Below are positions 43,281-52,916 of a DNA stretch of 64,000 bases, in pieces. Within the stretch, counting starts at the first letter, position 1, and each line of letters opens with the position of its first letter. The stretch lies in the NCBI RefSeq assembly GCF_938030145.1, contig NZ_CALHGM010000009.1, positions 120,990 through 184,989 of the forward strand, written 5' to 3'. Under the pieces are notes generated by a model, which was not told the origin of the DNA, searched no databases, and was given only the letters and a program-made list of their open reading frames with translations. Origin of the DNA: an uncultured Campylobacter sp. (GTDB lineage Bacteria > Campylobacterota > Campylobacteria > Campylobacterales > Campylobacteraceae). Both the position numbers and the translations under genes were made by a program.

Positions 43281-46234
43281 TAGCGCGCATCCTTTCTTGC
43301 TTCTTGTTGCGCGCCTTGCCTTTCGCGCTCTATCATAGTCGCTTTTAGGCTACGCAGACGAATTTTAACGGCGCCTAGGTTCGTAACCTCGTCGATTTTA
43401 AGTTGAGTGTAAATTTTACCGTTTTGGCGCAGTATGTCGCGCACCTCGTCGCCCGTGATCGCATCGATCCCGCAGCCGAAGCTAACTAGCTGCACCAGCT
43501 GCATGCGCGGGTATTTACAAACAAACTGCGCCGCGCTATAAAGCCTGGCATGGTAGGTCCATTGATTAAGGCTTTTCGTCTGCACCCTGCTAAGCGGCAG
43601 TGCGTCCTCGCTAAGCACTATAAAGCCCAAGGAATTTAGATAGCGATCGATGCCGTGGTTGATCGTCTTGTCGATATGATACGGACGACCCGCTAGCACA
43701 ATGGCGCTGGCACCGCTGCTTTGTATCTCTTTTAGGGTCTCCTCGCCTTTTATTAAAATGGTATTTTTATAGTTTTGCAGCTCCTTAAGGCCTTGCAAGA
43801 CGGCGTTTTTCACGGCGTCGGAATGAAATTTATACCCGGCGTCCGCTAGCTCAGCCTGCATCGTTTTGCAAAACGAATCTTGCATGTTAAGATCCACGTG
43901 CGGGTAGAGGAATTTTTTCTCCTCCAGCGCCCCTACGTTTGAGCGAATCAGCTCGGGGTAGTATGCGACTACGGGGCAATTGTAGCAGTTCTCGCTGATA
44001 TTTTCATCGAGGCTGTAGCTCATGCATGGATAAAAGATAAAATCCACATCCTTGTTTAAAAGATCGTAGATGTGGCCGTGCACGCTTTTAGCCGGGTAGC
44101 AGACGGTGTCGCTCGGGATGCTCTGGCTTGCTAAAAACAGCGTCTCTTTTCGCGGCTTTTGCGACAGCATGACGCTCATGCCTAAATTTTCAAAAAACGC
44201 ACTCCAAAACGGGATCATCTCAAACATATTCAAAACAAACGGAATTCCAACCTGCGGCGCATCCTGCTTCGGTGGCTTGCGATATTTTCGCAAAAGCTCG
44301 TTTTTAAACTCAAATAAATTCGTAATGTCGTGGCGGATCTCCTTGCCCGCGCCGCGCTCGCATTTATTGCCCGAGACAAATTTAGTATCGCCGAAGTAGC
44401 TGATCGTAAGCGGGCATTTGTTCGTACAGAGCTTGCAGACGCTAAATTCGCTGCGATGAGTGAAATTTTCAAGCTCTGCACGACTGATCATATCAGTGTG
44501 CTCGTTTGCGTTATTTTTGGCAAAAAGCGCCGCGCCGTATGCGCCCATAAGCTCGCTGATATCTAGACGGATCACGTCCTTGCCGAGCTCTTTTTCGAAG
44601 GCACGCAGCACAGCGTTATTTAAAAAGGTACCACCCTGCACTACGATGTTTTGACCCAAATCGTCGGCGTTTCGCACTCGGATGACCTTGTAAATCGCGT
44701 TTTTTATGACGCTAATAGCAAGTCCAGCGCTGATGTCCTCGATCGTAGCGCCGTCCTTTTGAGCCTGCTTGACCGAAGAGTTCATAAAGACCGTGCAGCG
44801 GCTACCAAGCTTGGCGGGATGGGTTGCAAAAAGGGCTAGGTTTGCAAAATCTTTGATATCGTAACCCAAGGAATTTGAAAAGGTCTGCAAAAACGAGCCG
44901 CAGCCCGAGCTACATGCCTCATTTAGCACGATAGAATCGATATTGCCATCTTTAATGGAGAAACACTTGATGTCCTGCCCGCCGATGTCGATGATAAAAT
45001 CTACTTTCGGATTGAAGTGGCGCGCAGCACTATAATGCGCGATTGTCTCGACGATACCGTAATCAAAGCGAAAGGCGGTTTTAATGAGATCCTCGCCGTA
45101 GCCGGTAACGCCGCTGCCTTTAATTTTAATGCGGTCACCGCAAAGATCGTATAGTTCCTCAAGGCGCGGCAGTAGAATATCGACCGGATCGCCTTTATTG
45201 GAGGAGTAAAATTTATACAGTAGCTCGTAGTTTGCGCCCATAAGCACGACTTTGATCGTAGTGCTGCCGCAATCCACGCCCAAATACGCATCTCCGCTGT
45301 AGGTGTGGATATCCACCTTAGGCACGCTTGCGCGGGCATGGCGAGCGGTGAACTCGTCAAATTCCGCCCTGTCTTTAAAAAGTGGCGGCTCGGCTTCCAG
45401 CGCGGTCCTGTCAGGCTCCTTTTTTAAAAGCGCGATCGTCTCCTCTAAATTTAACGTCTCGCCCGTATCTTTTGCGTACAGCGCGCTGCCGTAAGCCACG
45501 AAGTAAGGCGCGATGTCGGGAAAGGTCGCGGTTTCGTCGGTAAGCTTTAGCACCTCTTTAAAGCGCTTCTGAAGGCCTTTTAGGAAAAACAACGGACCGC
45601 CCAAGAATAGGATATTGCCCTTGACCTCGCGACCCTGCGCAAGCCCTGAGATCGTCTGCTCGACGACCGCGGCGTAGATACTAGCGCAAATATCCTCTTT
45701 TCTAACGCCCTGATTTAGTAGCGGCTGAATGTCGCTTTTAGCAAATACGCCACAACGTGAGGCGATCGGGTAAATTTTATTAGCCGCAAAGCTTAGGCGG
45801 TCGAGCTCCGTGATGTCCAGATGCAAAAGGTTGGTCATCTGATCGATAAATGCGCCGGTACCGCCCGCGCATGAGCCGTTCATACGCTCTTCAAGCCCGC
45901 CCGTGAGAAATAAAATTTTAGCATCCTCACCGCCCAGCTCGATGACGACATCGGTCTTTGGAAACATCCGCTTGACGCCGAGCGAGGTAGCGAAAACCTC
46001 TTGGACGAACGGAATTTTGCAATTTTTGGCGATACCCATGCCCGCCGAACCCGCTATGGCGACGCTGAATTGCTCGCCTGCATAGGTTTTTTGGATTTGC
46101 AAAATTTTATCCAGCACCAACTCCTTGGGCTTTGCCAAATGCCGCTCGTAGCTCTTGCTTAAAATTTCATATCTTTCGTTTAAAACTACCGTTTTAACAG
46201 TGGTTGATCCTACGTCAATGCCTAAAAAAATCAC
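43280..46234 (-). CDS. BadF/BadG/BcrA/BcrD-type ATPase (2-hydroxyacyl-CoA dehydratase activase-like)
   Basis: A 984-residue protein with two ASKHA ATPase domains in tandem. The first starts FLGIDVGSTTVKTVV at residue 3, the second YLGVDCGSTTIKVVL near 315. Each carries the two-cysteine pattern of the HgdC-type [4Fe-4S] cluster: GSCAGGTGAFIDQM with SRCGVFAKSD, and EACSSGCGSFLQTF with SRCTVFMNSS. A Cys cluster CKLCTNKCPL and a DUF2229-like domain (from about 660, with DTVCYPAKSVHGHI and CYNCPVV) follow. Such proteins use ATP to drive low-potential electron transfer to an acceptor enzyme. No dehydratase subunits are adjacent; the 405-residue partner follows directly. Confidence 0.83.
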   Translation of the reverse strand: MIFLGIDVGSTTVKTVVLNERYEILSKSYERHLAKPKELVLDKILQIQKTYAGEQFSVAIAGSAGMGIAKNCKIPFVQEVFATSLGVKRMFPKTDVVIELGGEDAKILFLTGGLEERMNGSCAGGTGAFIDQMTNLLHLDITELDRLSFAANKIYPIASRCGVFAKSDIQPLLNQGVRKEDICASIYAAVVEQTISGLAQGREVKGNILFLGGPLFFLKGLQKRFKEVLKLTDETATFPDIAPYFVAYGSALYAKDTGETLNLEETIALLKKEPDRTALEAEPPLFKDRAEFDEFTARHARASVPKVDIHTYSGDAYLGVDCGSTTIKVVLMGANYELLYKFYSSNKGDPVDILLPRLEELYDLCGDRIKIKGSGVTGYGEDLIKTAFRFDYGIVETIAHYSAARHFNPKVDFIIDIGGQDIKCFSIKDGNIDSIVLNEACSSGCGSFLQTFSNSLGYDIKDFANLALFATHPAKLGSRCTVFMNSSVKQAQKDGATIEDISAGLAISVIKNAIYKVIRVRNADDLGQNIVVQGGTFLNNAVLRAFEKELGKDVIRLDISELMGAYGAALFAKNNANEHTDMISRAELENFTHRSEFSVCKLCTNKCPLTISYFGDTKFVSGNKCERGAGKEIRHDITNLFEFKNELLRKYRKPPKQDAPQVGIPFVLNMFEMIPFWSAFFENLGMSVMLSQKPRKETLFLASQSIPSDTVCYPAKSVHGHIYDLLNKDVDFIFYPCMSYSLDENISENCYNCPVVAYYPELIRSNVGALEEKKFLYPHVDLNMQDSFCKTMQAELADAGYKFHSDAVKNAVLQGLKELQNYKNTILIKGEETLKEIQSSGASAIVLAGRPYHIDKTINHGIDRYLNSLGFIVLSEDALPLSRVQTKSLNQWTYHARLYSAAQFVCKYPRMQLVQLVSFGCGIDAITGDEVRDILRQNGKIYTQLKIDEVTNLGAVKIRLRSLKATMIERERQGAQQEARKDAR

Positions 46235-46455
46235 ATCTCGCTCTTTACTGAATAAATTTTTACTCGGCCGAATCCTCGAATTTAGCGCGAGCTTTCTAAA
46301 TTAAAATTTGCATTTTATAGTAATATTTTTAAACGCAAATAAAATCAGGATATATTTTATCTTTTTCTATAGGAAAAGACGATTTTTAGGCAGTTTAGAA
46401 TTAAAAATTTTAATGGAAAAGTTGTAAAATTTTAGATTTAATGCGAGTAGATTTT

Positions 46456-46481
46456 GCGCGAAATTTTTTAAAATCTCGCGC
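46456..46481. repeat. Inverted repeat between rplS and the activase gene
   Basis: GCGCGAAATTTT and AAAATCTCGCGC form a near-perfect stem (one mismatch). It could end the ffh-rplS transcript, but no T-run follows on the minus strand. The rest of this ~300-bp spacer is AT-rich without a gene. Confidence 0.35.
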
Positions 46482-46531
46482 ATTATAAAAAGAGGTTCCT
46501 TTTTTTAATTGAGAAGCGTAAATTTAAAGGA

Positions 46532-46888
46532 TTATTTTCTAAGCTCTTTGATTTTAGCCGCTTTACCGCGTCTGTCGCGTAGGTAAAATAGCTTCGCGCG
46601 GCGAACGCGTCCTTTTCTTAAAACCTCGATACTTTCGATACTCTCGCTGTAGATTGGGAAAATTCTCTCTACGCCGACGCTATTAGCGCCGATCTTGCGG
46701 ATGATAAAAGTCTCGCTGACGCCGTTTCCGCGACGCGCAATGCAGGTACCCTCGAAATTTTGAATTCTGCTCTTATCGCCCTCTTTGATCCTGATGGCTA
46801 CCTTTAAGGTGTCGCCGGCACGGAAATCAGGCACACTTTTGCTTGTGATCTGAGCGTCCTCGAACGCTTGAATATATTTATTTTTCAT
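46532..46888 (-). CDS. rplS: 50S ribosomal protein L19
   Basis: A 118-residue L19: FRAGDTLKVAIRIKEGDKSRIQNFEGTCIARRG and the C-terminal GRVRRAKLFYLRDRRGKAAKIKE are diagnostic. It overlaps trmD by 4 bases and ends the ffh-rpsP-khpA-rimM-trmD-rplS series. Confidence 0.97.
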   Translation of the reverse strand: MKNKYIQAFEDAQITSKSVPDFRAGDTLKVAIRIKEGDKSRIQNFEGTCIARRGNGVSETFIIRKIGANSVGVERIFPIYSESIESIEVLRKGRVRRAKLFYLRDRRGKAAKIKELRK

Positions 46889-47586
46889 AAATTTCCTTTA
46901 TTTCTGGCGATCTTTCGGTACATATCCGGGCGGAAGAACCTCGTTTTGCATAGCGCCATTTGATTTTTTAAGCTGCGCATTTTAGCGTGATTACCCTTTA
47001 AAAACTCTGAAACTATAGGTAAATTTTCAAAAACATCAGGCTTTGTAAATGCGGGCGCCTCTAAAATTCCGCCCTCAAAACTTTCTTCAACAAGCGAGCT
47101 TTCGTTGCCTAAAACGCCCTTTATGTTGCGGCTTATCGCATCACACATGCAAAGCGCGCCGAGCTCGCCGCCGGTAAGGACGAAATCGCCGATGCAAAAA
47201 ATTTCATCTACATATCTTTCGACTATGCGCTCATCGATCCCCTCGTAGCGCCCGCAGATAAAGCATAGGCCCTCTTCGCCGCTTAGGCGCTTGGCATCGT
47301 TTTGGTTAAATTTTTTACCGGCGGGCGAAAGGTAGATAACCTTGGTGTTTTTAAATTTAGCTCTTACATGTTCGATCGTCTTAGCAAGCGGCTCCGTACC
47401 GATCAAAAGCCCAGCACCGCCGCCTATCATATAATCATCTACCTTTTTATACCGATTTGCCGTGAAATTTCGCGGATTAAAAAAATGCGTCGCAATTATT
47501 TTTTTATCGACCGCGCGCTTTAAAATAGAGTCCTCAAAATACGGCGCGATGAGATTTTCAAACAGCGAGATGAAGATAAAATTCAT
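46885..47586 (-). CDS. trmD: tRNA (guanine37-N1)-methyltransferase
   Basis: A 233-residue SPOUT methyltransferase making m1G37, which prevents frameshifting. The knot region is seen in VIYLSPAGKKFNQNDAKRL, FICGRYEGIDERIVE and DFVLTGGELGALCMCDAISR; the N-terminus is MNFIFISLFENLIAPYF. It overlaps rimM and rplS by 4 bases each. Confidence 0.96.
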   Translation of the reverse strand: MNFIFISLFENLIAPYFEDSILKRAVDKKIIATHFFNPRNFTANRYKKVDDYMIGGGAGLLIGTEPLAKTIEHVRAKFKNTKVIYLSPAGKKFNQNDAKRLSGEEGLCFICGRYEGIDERIVERYVDEIFCIGDFVLTGGELGALCMCDAISRNIKGVLGNESSLVEESFEGGILEAPAFTKPDVFENLPIVSEFLKGNHAKMRSLKNQMALCKTRFFRPDMYRKIARNKGNL

Positions 47587-48113
47587 GAATTTTCCAAAAT
47601 CGCGCGCGCGTTTTGTGTAAAAATTTTACGCTCGTTAAGCGAAATTTCTTTCACATAGGCATCCACGTAGGGGATGAAAAATTCTTTCGGCAAAGCCTGC
47701 GAGATTAAGCTTTCATCCGTTTCTACCTCAAAAAGATAGCCGCTTCCGATCTGCGATATGTCCTTTACGCGCCCCAAAACCGCGCCGTCTTCGTAAATTT
47801 CAAGCCCGATAATATCGAAGTAAAAAAACTCGCCCTTTTGTAATTTGCAAAATTTCCGCGTGTCCTCTTTGCTTCGGTAAAGAATTTGGTTGGTTAAATT
47901 TGCCGCCGCTTCTACGCTTTCGTAATTTTTAAAAATAGCGCTAGAATTTGCGCCGTTGAAGGATAGAATTTCTAGAATTTCGCCGTTTCGCAGATAAAAT
48001 TTGGCGCCTTTTTTAAACTGAGAGGGGAAGTCGCTGCGATCGAAAATTTTAACCGCGCCCTTTAGGCCGATAGTCCGACCGAGCTTCGCGACCTCTAAAA
48101 GATCATCAGGCAT
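47583..48113 (-). CDS. rimM: Ribosome maturation factor RimM
   Basis: A 176-residue RimM, assisting 30S head assembly around S19. The N-terminal domain has VAKLGRTIGLKGAVKIF, and the PRC-barrel part has GEFFYFDIIGLEIYEDGAVLGRVKDISQIGSGYLFEV followed by FIPYVDAYVKEISL. It overlaps khpA by 8 bases and trmD by 4. Confidence 0.94.
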   Translation of the reverse strand: MPDDLLEVAKLGRTIGLKGAVKIFDRSDFPSQFKKGAKFYLRNGEILEILSFNGANSSAIFKNYESVEAAANLTNQILYRSKEDTRKFCKLQKGEFFYFDIIGLEIYEDGAVLGRVKDISQIGSGYLFEVETDESLISQALPKEFFIPYVDAYVKEISLNERKIFTQNARAILENS

Positions 48114-48348
48114 CTTTGGCTTTGACGGTAATTTTATAATTGATCGGATCTTTTGCTTTGTAGCCGATGATGACGGTCTTTATGGCGTTTATCATTTTGC
48201 CGTCCTTGCCGATGAGTTTGCCGGTGTCGGCCTTGTCGGCATAGACGATGATCTCGGTAAAGTTTTCACCGACCCGCTTTTGCGTAGAGACGGACTGCGG
48301 ATAGTCGGCGATCAACTTTGCGTATTCTTTTATAAAATTTTCTACCAT
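48106..48348 (-). CDS. khpA: KH-domain RNA-binding protein KhpA
   Basis: An 80-residue single KH-domain protein with the RNA-binding loop GKLIGKDGKMINAIKTVI. Genes of this type sit between rpsP and rimM in many bacteria, as here, and KhpA often acts with KhpB/Jag. It lies one base after rpsP and overlaps rimM. Confidence 0.93.
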   Translation of the reverse strand: MVENFIKEYAKLIADYPQSVSTQKRVGENFTEIIVYADKADTGKLIGKDGKMINAIKTVIIGYKAKDPINYKITVKAKDA

Positions 48349-48349
48349 T

Positions 48350-48580
48350 TTATTTGCTTGTGATTTGAGCGACCCTATCGCTTAACTTCGCGCCTACGCT
48401 CTTCCAGTATGCCAAACGTTCCACGTCAAATTTGATATTATCGCTCTGCTTTAACGGATTATAAAAACCGATCGTCTCGATAAAGCCGCCGTCGCGTCTT
48501 TTCCTGCTATCCGTTACCACGATGCGGTAAAAAGGCTGCTTCTTTCTTCCGATTCTTGTAAGCCTAACAACTGTTGCCAT
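48350..48580 (-). CDS. rpsP: 30S ribosomal protein S16
   Basis: A 76-residue S16: VVRLTRIGRKKQPFYRIVVTDSRKRRDGGFIETIGFYNPL is diagnostic. Strong AAGGAGA site upstream. It follows ffh after 78 bases. Confidence 0.97.
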   Translation of the reverse strand: MATVVRLTRIGRKKQPFYRIVVTDSRKRRDGGFIETIGFYNPLKQSDNIKFDVERLAYWKSVGAKLSDRVAQITSK

Positions 48581-48658
48581 TTTTTCTCCTTAAATTTTTG
48601 TAAGTTTTAGAACTTGCAGATGGCTAAAACTTAAACATCTGCAAACTCTACCGAGAAA

Positions 48659-49999
48659 TTATCTCGGTAAATTTTGCCTTTGAGCGATTGAGGCAAGCCC
48701 CTGCATGCCGCCCTTGCCCGAAAATTTTTTCGCAAGCTTCGAAGCGCCCGCGAACTGCTTTAAGAAGCGGTTCACCTCCACCTGCGAAAGCCCCGCGCCG
48801 GCAGCAAGCCTGCGCTTGCGCGAATTATTTAGCAGTTCCGGATTTTCGCGCTCTTTCGGCGTCATAGAATTGATCATCGCTTTGATATGAAGTATCTCTT
48901 TGGAGTTTTCCAAATCGATATCTTTTATCTTATTCGCCATGCCGGAAAGCCCCGGGATCATGCCGATTAAATTTTTCATATTACCGAGCTTTTTCACACT
49001 TTCTAGCTGATTTACGAAATCGTTGAAATTAAACTCGCCCTTTTTGATCTTTTTGTTCAAAGCTTTAGCTTCTCTTTCGTCAAAAACGGCGCTTGTTTTC
49101 TCGGCCAGCGTCGCTAAATCGCCCTCGCCCATAATGCGGCCGGTGATTCTATCGGGTATAAAGCCCTCCAGATCGGCCACCTTTTCGCCGGTTCCGATAA
49201 AGCGAAGCGGGATACCCAGCTGCTGCGCGATACCAAGGGCTACGCCGCCTTTGGTATCGGCATCAAATTTACTTAAGATCACGCCAGTAAGGCCTAAAAT
49301 TTCATCAAATTTAGCGGCCGTTTTAATGCCGTCTTGACCGCTCATGGCGTCCGCTACGTAAAAAATTTCATGCGGATTTAGAGCTTTTTTCATCTCTGTA
49401 AGCTGCGCCATTAGCGCCTCATCTATCGCGAGACGTCCCGCCGTATCTACGAGCAATACGTCATAAAGCCCGCTTTTAGCCTTGCTTAGCGCCTTCTGCG
49501 CAACCCTTAACGGATCGCTCTCGCCCTCGATGAAAAATAGCTCGATCTCGTTTGCTTCGCAAAGCTGGCGGAGCTGCTCGACCGCGGCTAGACGCTGCAA
49601 GTCGCACGCTGCGACCAAGACCTTTTTTTTACGAAGTTTCAGATAATTCGCGAGTTTTATCGTGCTTGTGGATTTTCCGCTTCCTTGAAGTCCCGTCATC
49701 AAAGCTACCGTAGGAGGCGTGCTAGCGAACACAAATCCCTGGCTGCTGCCTCTAGGCGCCGTTAAAATTTTAGTCAAATTTGTCTTGATGGACTGCAAAA
49801 ATGGCTTCTGCCCTATCGTACCGATACGAAGATCGGCTTCGACAAGCGCCAAAAAATCCTTTACGACTTTGTGATGCACGTCGGCCTTTAAAAGCGCCTT
49901 TTTTAGCGTCTCCAAAGCGTTTTTTAAAGCTTTTTCGTCATCGATTGTTTTTAATTTATTGACCGCGTTTTTAAACGACTCGCTTATGATCTCAAACAC
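48659..49999 (-). CDS. ffh: Signal recognition particle protein Ffh
   Basis: A 446-residue SRP54 GTPase targeting nascent membrane proteins to FtsY. N domain at about 1-85, then the G domain with GLQGSGKSTSTIKLA (G1), DTAGRL (G3) and TKGGVAL, and the Met-rich M domain (about 300-446) with MIPGLSGMANKI and the C-terminal GKGGMQGL. Length is normal. It lies 66 bases after the RluA-type gene in the same direction. Confidence 0.96.
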   Translation of the reverse strand: MFEIISESFKNAVNKLKTIDDEKALKNALETLKKALLKADVHHKVVKDFLALVEADLRIGTIGQKPFLQSIKTNLTKILTAPRGSSQGFVFASTPPTVALMTGLQGSGKSTSTIKLANYLKLRKKKVLVAACDLQRLAAVEQLRQLCEANEIELFFIEGESDPLRVAQKALSKAKSGLYDVLLVDTAGRLAIDEALMAQLTEMKKALNPHEIFYVADAMSGQDGIKTAAKFDEILGLTGVILSKFDADTKGGVALGIAQQLGIPLRFIGTGEKVADLEGFIPDRITGRIMGEGDLATLAEKTSAVFDEREAKALNKKIKKGEFNFNDFVNQLESVKKLGNMKNLIGMIPGLSGMANKIKDIDLENSKEILHIKAMINSMTPKERENPELLNNSRKRRLAAGAGLSQVEVNRFLKQFAGASKLAKKFSGKGGMQGLASIAQRQNLPR

Positions 50000-50065
50000 T
50001 TTGATCCCTTATAAAATTTTTAAACTTGCGATGTTACCTAAAATTAACTTAAAAGCCATTGAATA

Positions 50066-50815
50066 TCAGAGATCCTTAGGAATTTCAAAGCCGAATTCGT
50101 TGAAGCTTGTACCTAGCGGAGCTTTAAATTTAAGCCCTAAAATTTCAGTCTCGTACGAGTGCAGAAACATCCGCTTCGCACGGCTTTTAGCGTATTTTTC
50201 ATCGCCTATTACGCCGAATCCCGCATTTGCTAGATGCACGCGGATCTGATGCGTCCTGCCCGTTTCGATCCGCACTTTTACGAGCGATTTTTTGCCGCTT
50301 ACCATCAGCGGATAAACCTCGCTAAATGCGCTCTTACCGTTTGGCGAAATTTTAGAAAACGCGCCGCTTCTGGTCTTTATCGTCAAAATAGGCTCGTCAA
50401 ATTTCATCTCTTCGCTTACGATCCCTTTTACGATCGCGATGTAGCTTTTTTTCACGCGCAAATTTTTAAACTCCGCAATCGCCGCCTCGCGAAATTCTTC
50501 GTTTTTATGCAGCAGCACGACGCCGCTAGTCTCCTTATCCAGGCGGTTTAGAAGCCCGAATTTATAGATTTTTTCCAAATTTTCGCTGCTCATAAAGGGC
50601 GGCTTATTGACCGCCAAAACGTTCTCATCCTCGTAAATGATCGCGGGTTTTGCGGGCTTCATCACGCTAAATTTAGTATTTTCGCCGAGCATCTCGCGCG
50701 CTAGAGCGATCTTTGCGTCGCGCGCGCTTACAAGCCCCGCGTCGATGAGGGCTTTGGCTTCATTGTGAGAGATATTTTCCTGCGCCGCCAGCAGTTTGTA
50801 GGCTTTTTCTTGCAT
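50066..50815 (-). CDS. RluA-family pseudouridine synthase
   Basis: A 249-residue pseudouridine synthase. The start is MQEKAYKLLAAQENIS, overlapping the waaA stop as TAATG; the frame opens 15 codons earlier inside waaA. A short S4-like region (NISHNEAKALIDAGLVSAR) precedes the catalytic domain with LLNRLDKETSGVVLL, whose Asp is the nucleophile, and GRTHQIRVHLANAGFGVIGDEKYAK. Target uridine in rRNA or tRNA cannot be decided. Confidence 0.92.
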   Translation of the reverse strand: MQEKAYKLLAAQENISHNEAKALIDAGLVSARDAKIALAREMLGENTKFSVMKPAKPAIIYEDENVLAVNKPPFMSSENLEKIYKFGLLNRLDKETSGVVLLHKNEEFREAAIAEFKNLRVKKSYIAIVKGIVSEEMKFDEPILTIKTRSGAFSKISPNGKSAFSEVYPLMVSGKKSLVKVRIETGRTHQIRVHLANAGFGVIGDEKYAKSRAKRMFLHSYETEILGLKFKAPLGTSFNEFGFEIPKDL

Positions 50816-52203
50816 TAAATTCTTTCCTTGATTAAATTTTCTATCTCTTGCAGATCGCAAATTTTATCTATCCGCGTGCCCTTTAGCGGCTCTTTTAAAG
50901 CGTTCGAAATTTCGTTCGCGTCGCACAGAGCGATGTTTTGTACGAGCGCGTACAGCGCCTTTTGATTATGAAAAAATCGCCCGCTGATGATCGGCACGCC
51001 GAAGCTCGCCGCCTCGATCGGGCTATGTCCGCCGATATTGCGCAAAAAACTGCCACCCAAGATCGCGACGTTTGAAATTTTATAAAAGTTCGCTAGCTCG
51101 CCGAAGGCATCAAGCAAAATAAAATCGCTCTCAAGCCCAGCGCCCTCGCTAAATCGTTCAAAGCTAAGCCCGTGCTCATCCGCCCAAGCCTTGCAAATTT
51201 CACATACCTTTTCGAAGCGCTCAGGATGTCTCGGCGCCAGGATGATTTTTAGCTTTTGCGGCGCGGCGATCGCAGGCGCTGCATTCGGTACGGCAGAATT
51301 TAAAGACGCACCGTTTAAAGGCGCCGTATTCGGCACGGCGGACGAAGCGTCGCTTGAAGTCGTCGCATCCAAAGAAGCTGCGTTTAAATTTACAATCTCG
51401 GGCGAGCCTGTCTCGCCATGAAGCTCAGCCCCAGGCAAGCTTTTATCGCCGCGGGCACCCGCTGCGTATGGGTCTTTTTTGGGCGAATTCTGCGAGCCGT
51501 GAAATTTTATAAAATCGTTTAAATTTGATAAAATGAGCTCCTCTTCGCTCTCGTGAGTGTTTGAGATCGTAAGCACGAAGCTATTTGCGGCCGCGGCGGA
51601 ATAGTCTTTCGTCGCAACGGCGATATTCGCGCTTTTTATGTTGCCCGCGACCTTTATGTTTTTTGCGCCGAGCTCCCGTAACCGCGCCGCATCAAGCTCG
51701 CTTTGCGCAAGCACCAGATCGATATTTTCAAACACTTTGCGATAATAAAACTTAAAGCGCAGATAGCTCGCGTACGAGCGGTCGCTAATACGCGCGTTTA
51801 GCAGGATTACGTAGCTTCCGCGCGATTTAGCGGTGCGGATCAAATTTAGCCACAGCTCCGCTTCGAAAATTACCAGCACGCGGCTGCCCGTAAGCCAAAA
51901 CGGAAGCCAATTTTCAAACGGCAGGTAGCGAGAGTTCGGCGTGAGAGAGAGCGCCGCACCGAAGCCCGTCTGCGTGGTCGTGCTAAGCGCGACTCTCTCA
52001 AATTTAGAAATTAGCGGCGCAAGAGCGTTTACTTCGCCCAAGCTGCAGGCGTGAAAGTGCACCGCGGCGGGGCTAAATTTAGGGTTTTTGTATAGAAAAA
52101 ATCGCGCCTTCAGGCTCGTGCGGTATTTTTTTTTAAAGCTTAGGATAAAAATAAAAGGCGCAGCGACGAGCCACGCCAAAAACGCCAAGGCGGTGTAGAT
52201 CAC
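50815..52203 (-). CDS. waaA: 3-deoxy-D-manno-octulosonic acid transferase, with a large low-complexity insertion
   Basis: A 462-residue Kdo transferase (KdtA) adding Kdo to lipid A at the inner membrane. An N-terminal membrane anchor is followed by VHFHACSLGEVNALAPLI and STTTQTGFGAALSL, and the C-terminal domain has IILAPRHPERFEKV, NVAILGGSFLRNIGGHSPIEAASFGVPII. Residues about 235-314 are an Ala/Asn/Pro/Ser-rich insertion with a repetitive look (LNGASLNSAVPNAAP) between the two Rossmann domains. Typical length without it is about 380-425. It overlaps the zinc-ribbon gene by 4 bases. Confidence 0.92.
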   Translation of the reverse strand: MIYTALAFLAWLVAAPFIFILSFKKKYRTSLKARFFLYKNPKFSPAAVHFHACSLGEVNALAPLISKFERVALSTTTQTGFGAALSLTPNSRYLPFENWLPFWLTGSRVLVIFEAELWLNLIRTAKSRGSYVILLNARISDRSYASYLRFKFYYRKVFENIDLVLAQSELDAARLRELGAKNIKVAGNIKSANIAVATKDYSAAAANSFVLTISNTHESEEELILSNLNDFIKFHGSQNSPKKDPYAAGARGDKSLPGAELHGETGSPEIVNLNAASLDATTSSDASSAVPNTAPLNGASLNSAVPNAAPAIAAPQKLKIILAPRHPERFEKVCEICKAWADEHGLSFERFSEGAGLESDFILLDAFGELANFYKISNVAILGGSFLRNIGGHSPIEAASFGVPIISGRFFHNQKALYALVQNIALCDANEISNALKEPLKGTRIDKICDLQEIENLIKERI

Positions 52204-52907
52204 TCGGCTTCTTTATATAAAATTCTGCCGCAATACGGGCAGGTTACGATGTCGTCGCTTTTGATGACCGCGGAATAGGTCTTGTCGCTTATGCGCATAA
52301 AGCAGCCGTAGCAGGCCTGTTTGCGCACCGGCGAGACCGCCGTGTTGCCCGCCCACTTGCGGATCTTTTCGTAGAATGAGACGGTTTTTGGGTTCATCGC
52401 CTGCATTAGTTTATCGCGCTTGGCGTAGATCGCGCCGCGAGCGACCTCGACCTCGCCCATCTCGGCGCTTACCTGCTCCTGCAGGCTTTTTAACTCGGCT
52501 TCAAATGCCTCTTGCTTTTCGCTCTGCTCTTTTACGAGCGCTTCCTTTACGGCTACGATCTTTTCCAGCCTTTCGATCTCCTCGTTTGTGGCCTCGAGCT
52601 GCTCTTTTGCGATGTCCTCTTCGACGCTAAGGGCCTTGATCTCCTTTTCGGTTTTTGCCGCGCCGCTTTTTTTGCCCGTGCTTTTTAGCTTGGACGAAAA
52701 TGCGCTAAGCTGCGCGTTTGCTTGTAAAATTTGAGATTTTAGCTCGGCGATCTCCTCATTTAGAGTTTCGATCTGTTCTTTTGCGCCGTTTATTTCAGTA
52801 CTTTTTTTACTCAGCTTCTCCTGTGCGGCCTCGATTTTAGGCTTAAATCCGTCCAGCTGCTTATCGAATTCGCAAAGCTCTACCAATTGGCTTAAATATT
52901 TGTTCAT
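52200..52907 (-). CDS. Coiled-coil protein with C-terminal zinc ribbon
   Basis: A 235-residue protein with a long coiled coil (about 15-165) and a C4 zinc ribbon at the end (QACYGCFMRIS and VTCPYCGRILY). This matches the zf-RING_7/DUF164-type family, widespread next to Nif3-like genes; a role in translation or RNA metabolism has been suggested but is not firm. It lies between nif3 and waaA with a 4-base overlap to the latter. Confidence 0.85.
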   Translation of the reverse strand: MNKYLSQLVELCEFDKQLDGFKPKIEAAQEKLSKKSTEINGAKEQIETLNEEIAELKSQILQANAQLSAFSSKLKSTGKKSGAAKTEKEIKALSVEEDIAKEQLEATNEEIERLEKIVAVKEALVKEQSEKQEAFEAELKSLQEQVSAEMGEVEVARGAIYAKRDKLMQAMNPKTVSFYEKIRKWAGNTAVSPVRKQACYGCFMRISDKTYSAVIKSDDIVTCPYCGRILYKEAE

Positions 52908-52916
52908 CTTTTTCCT

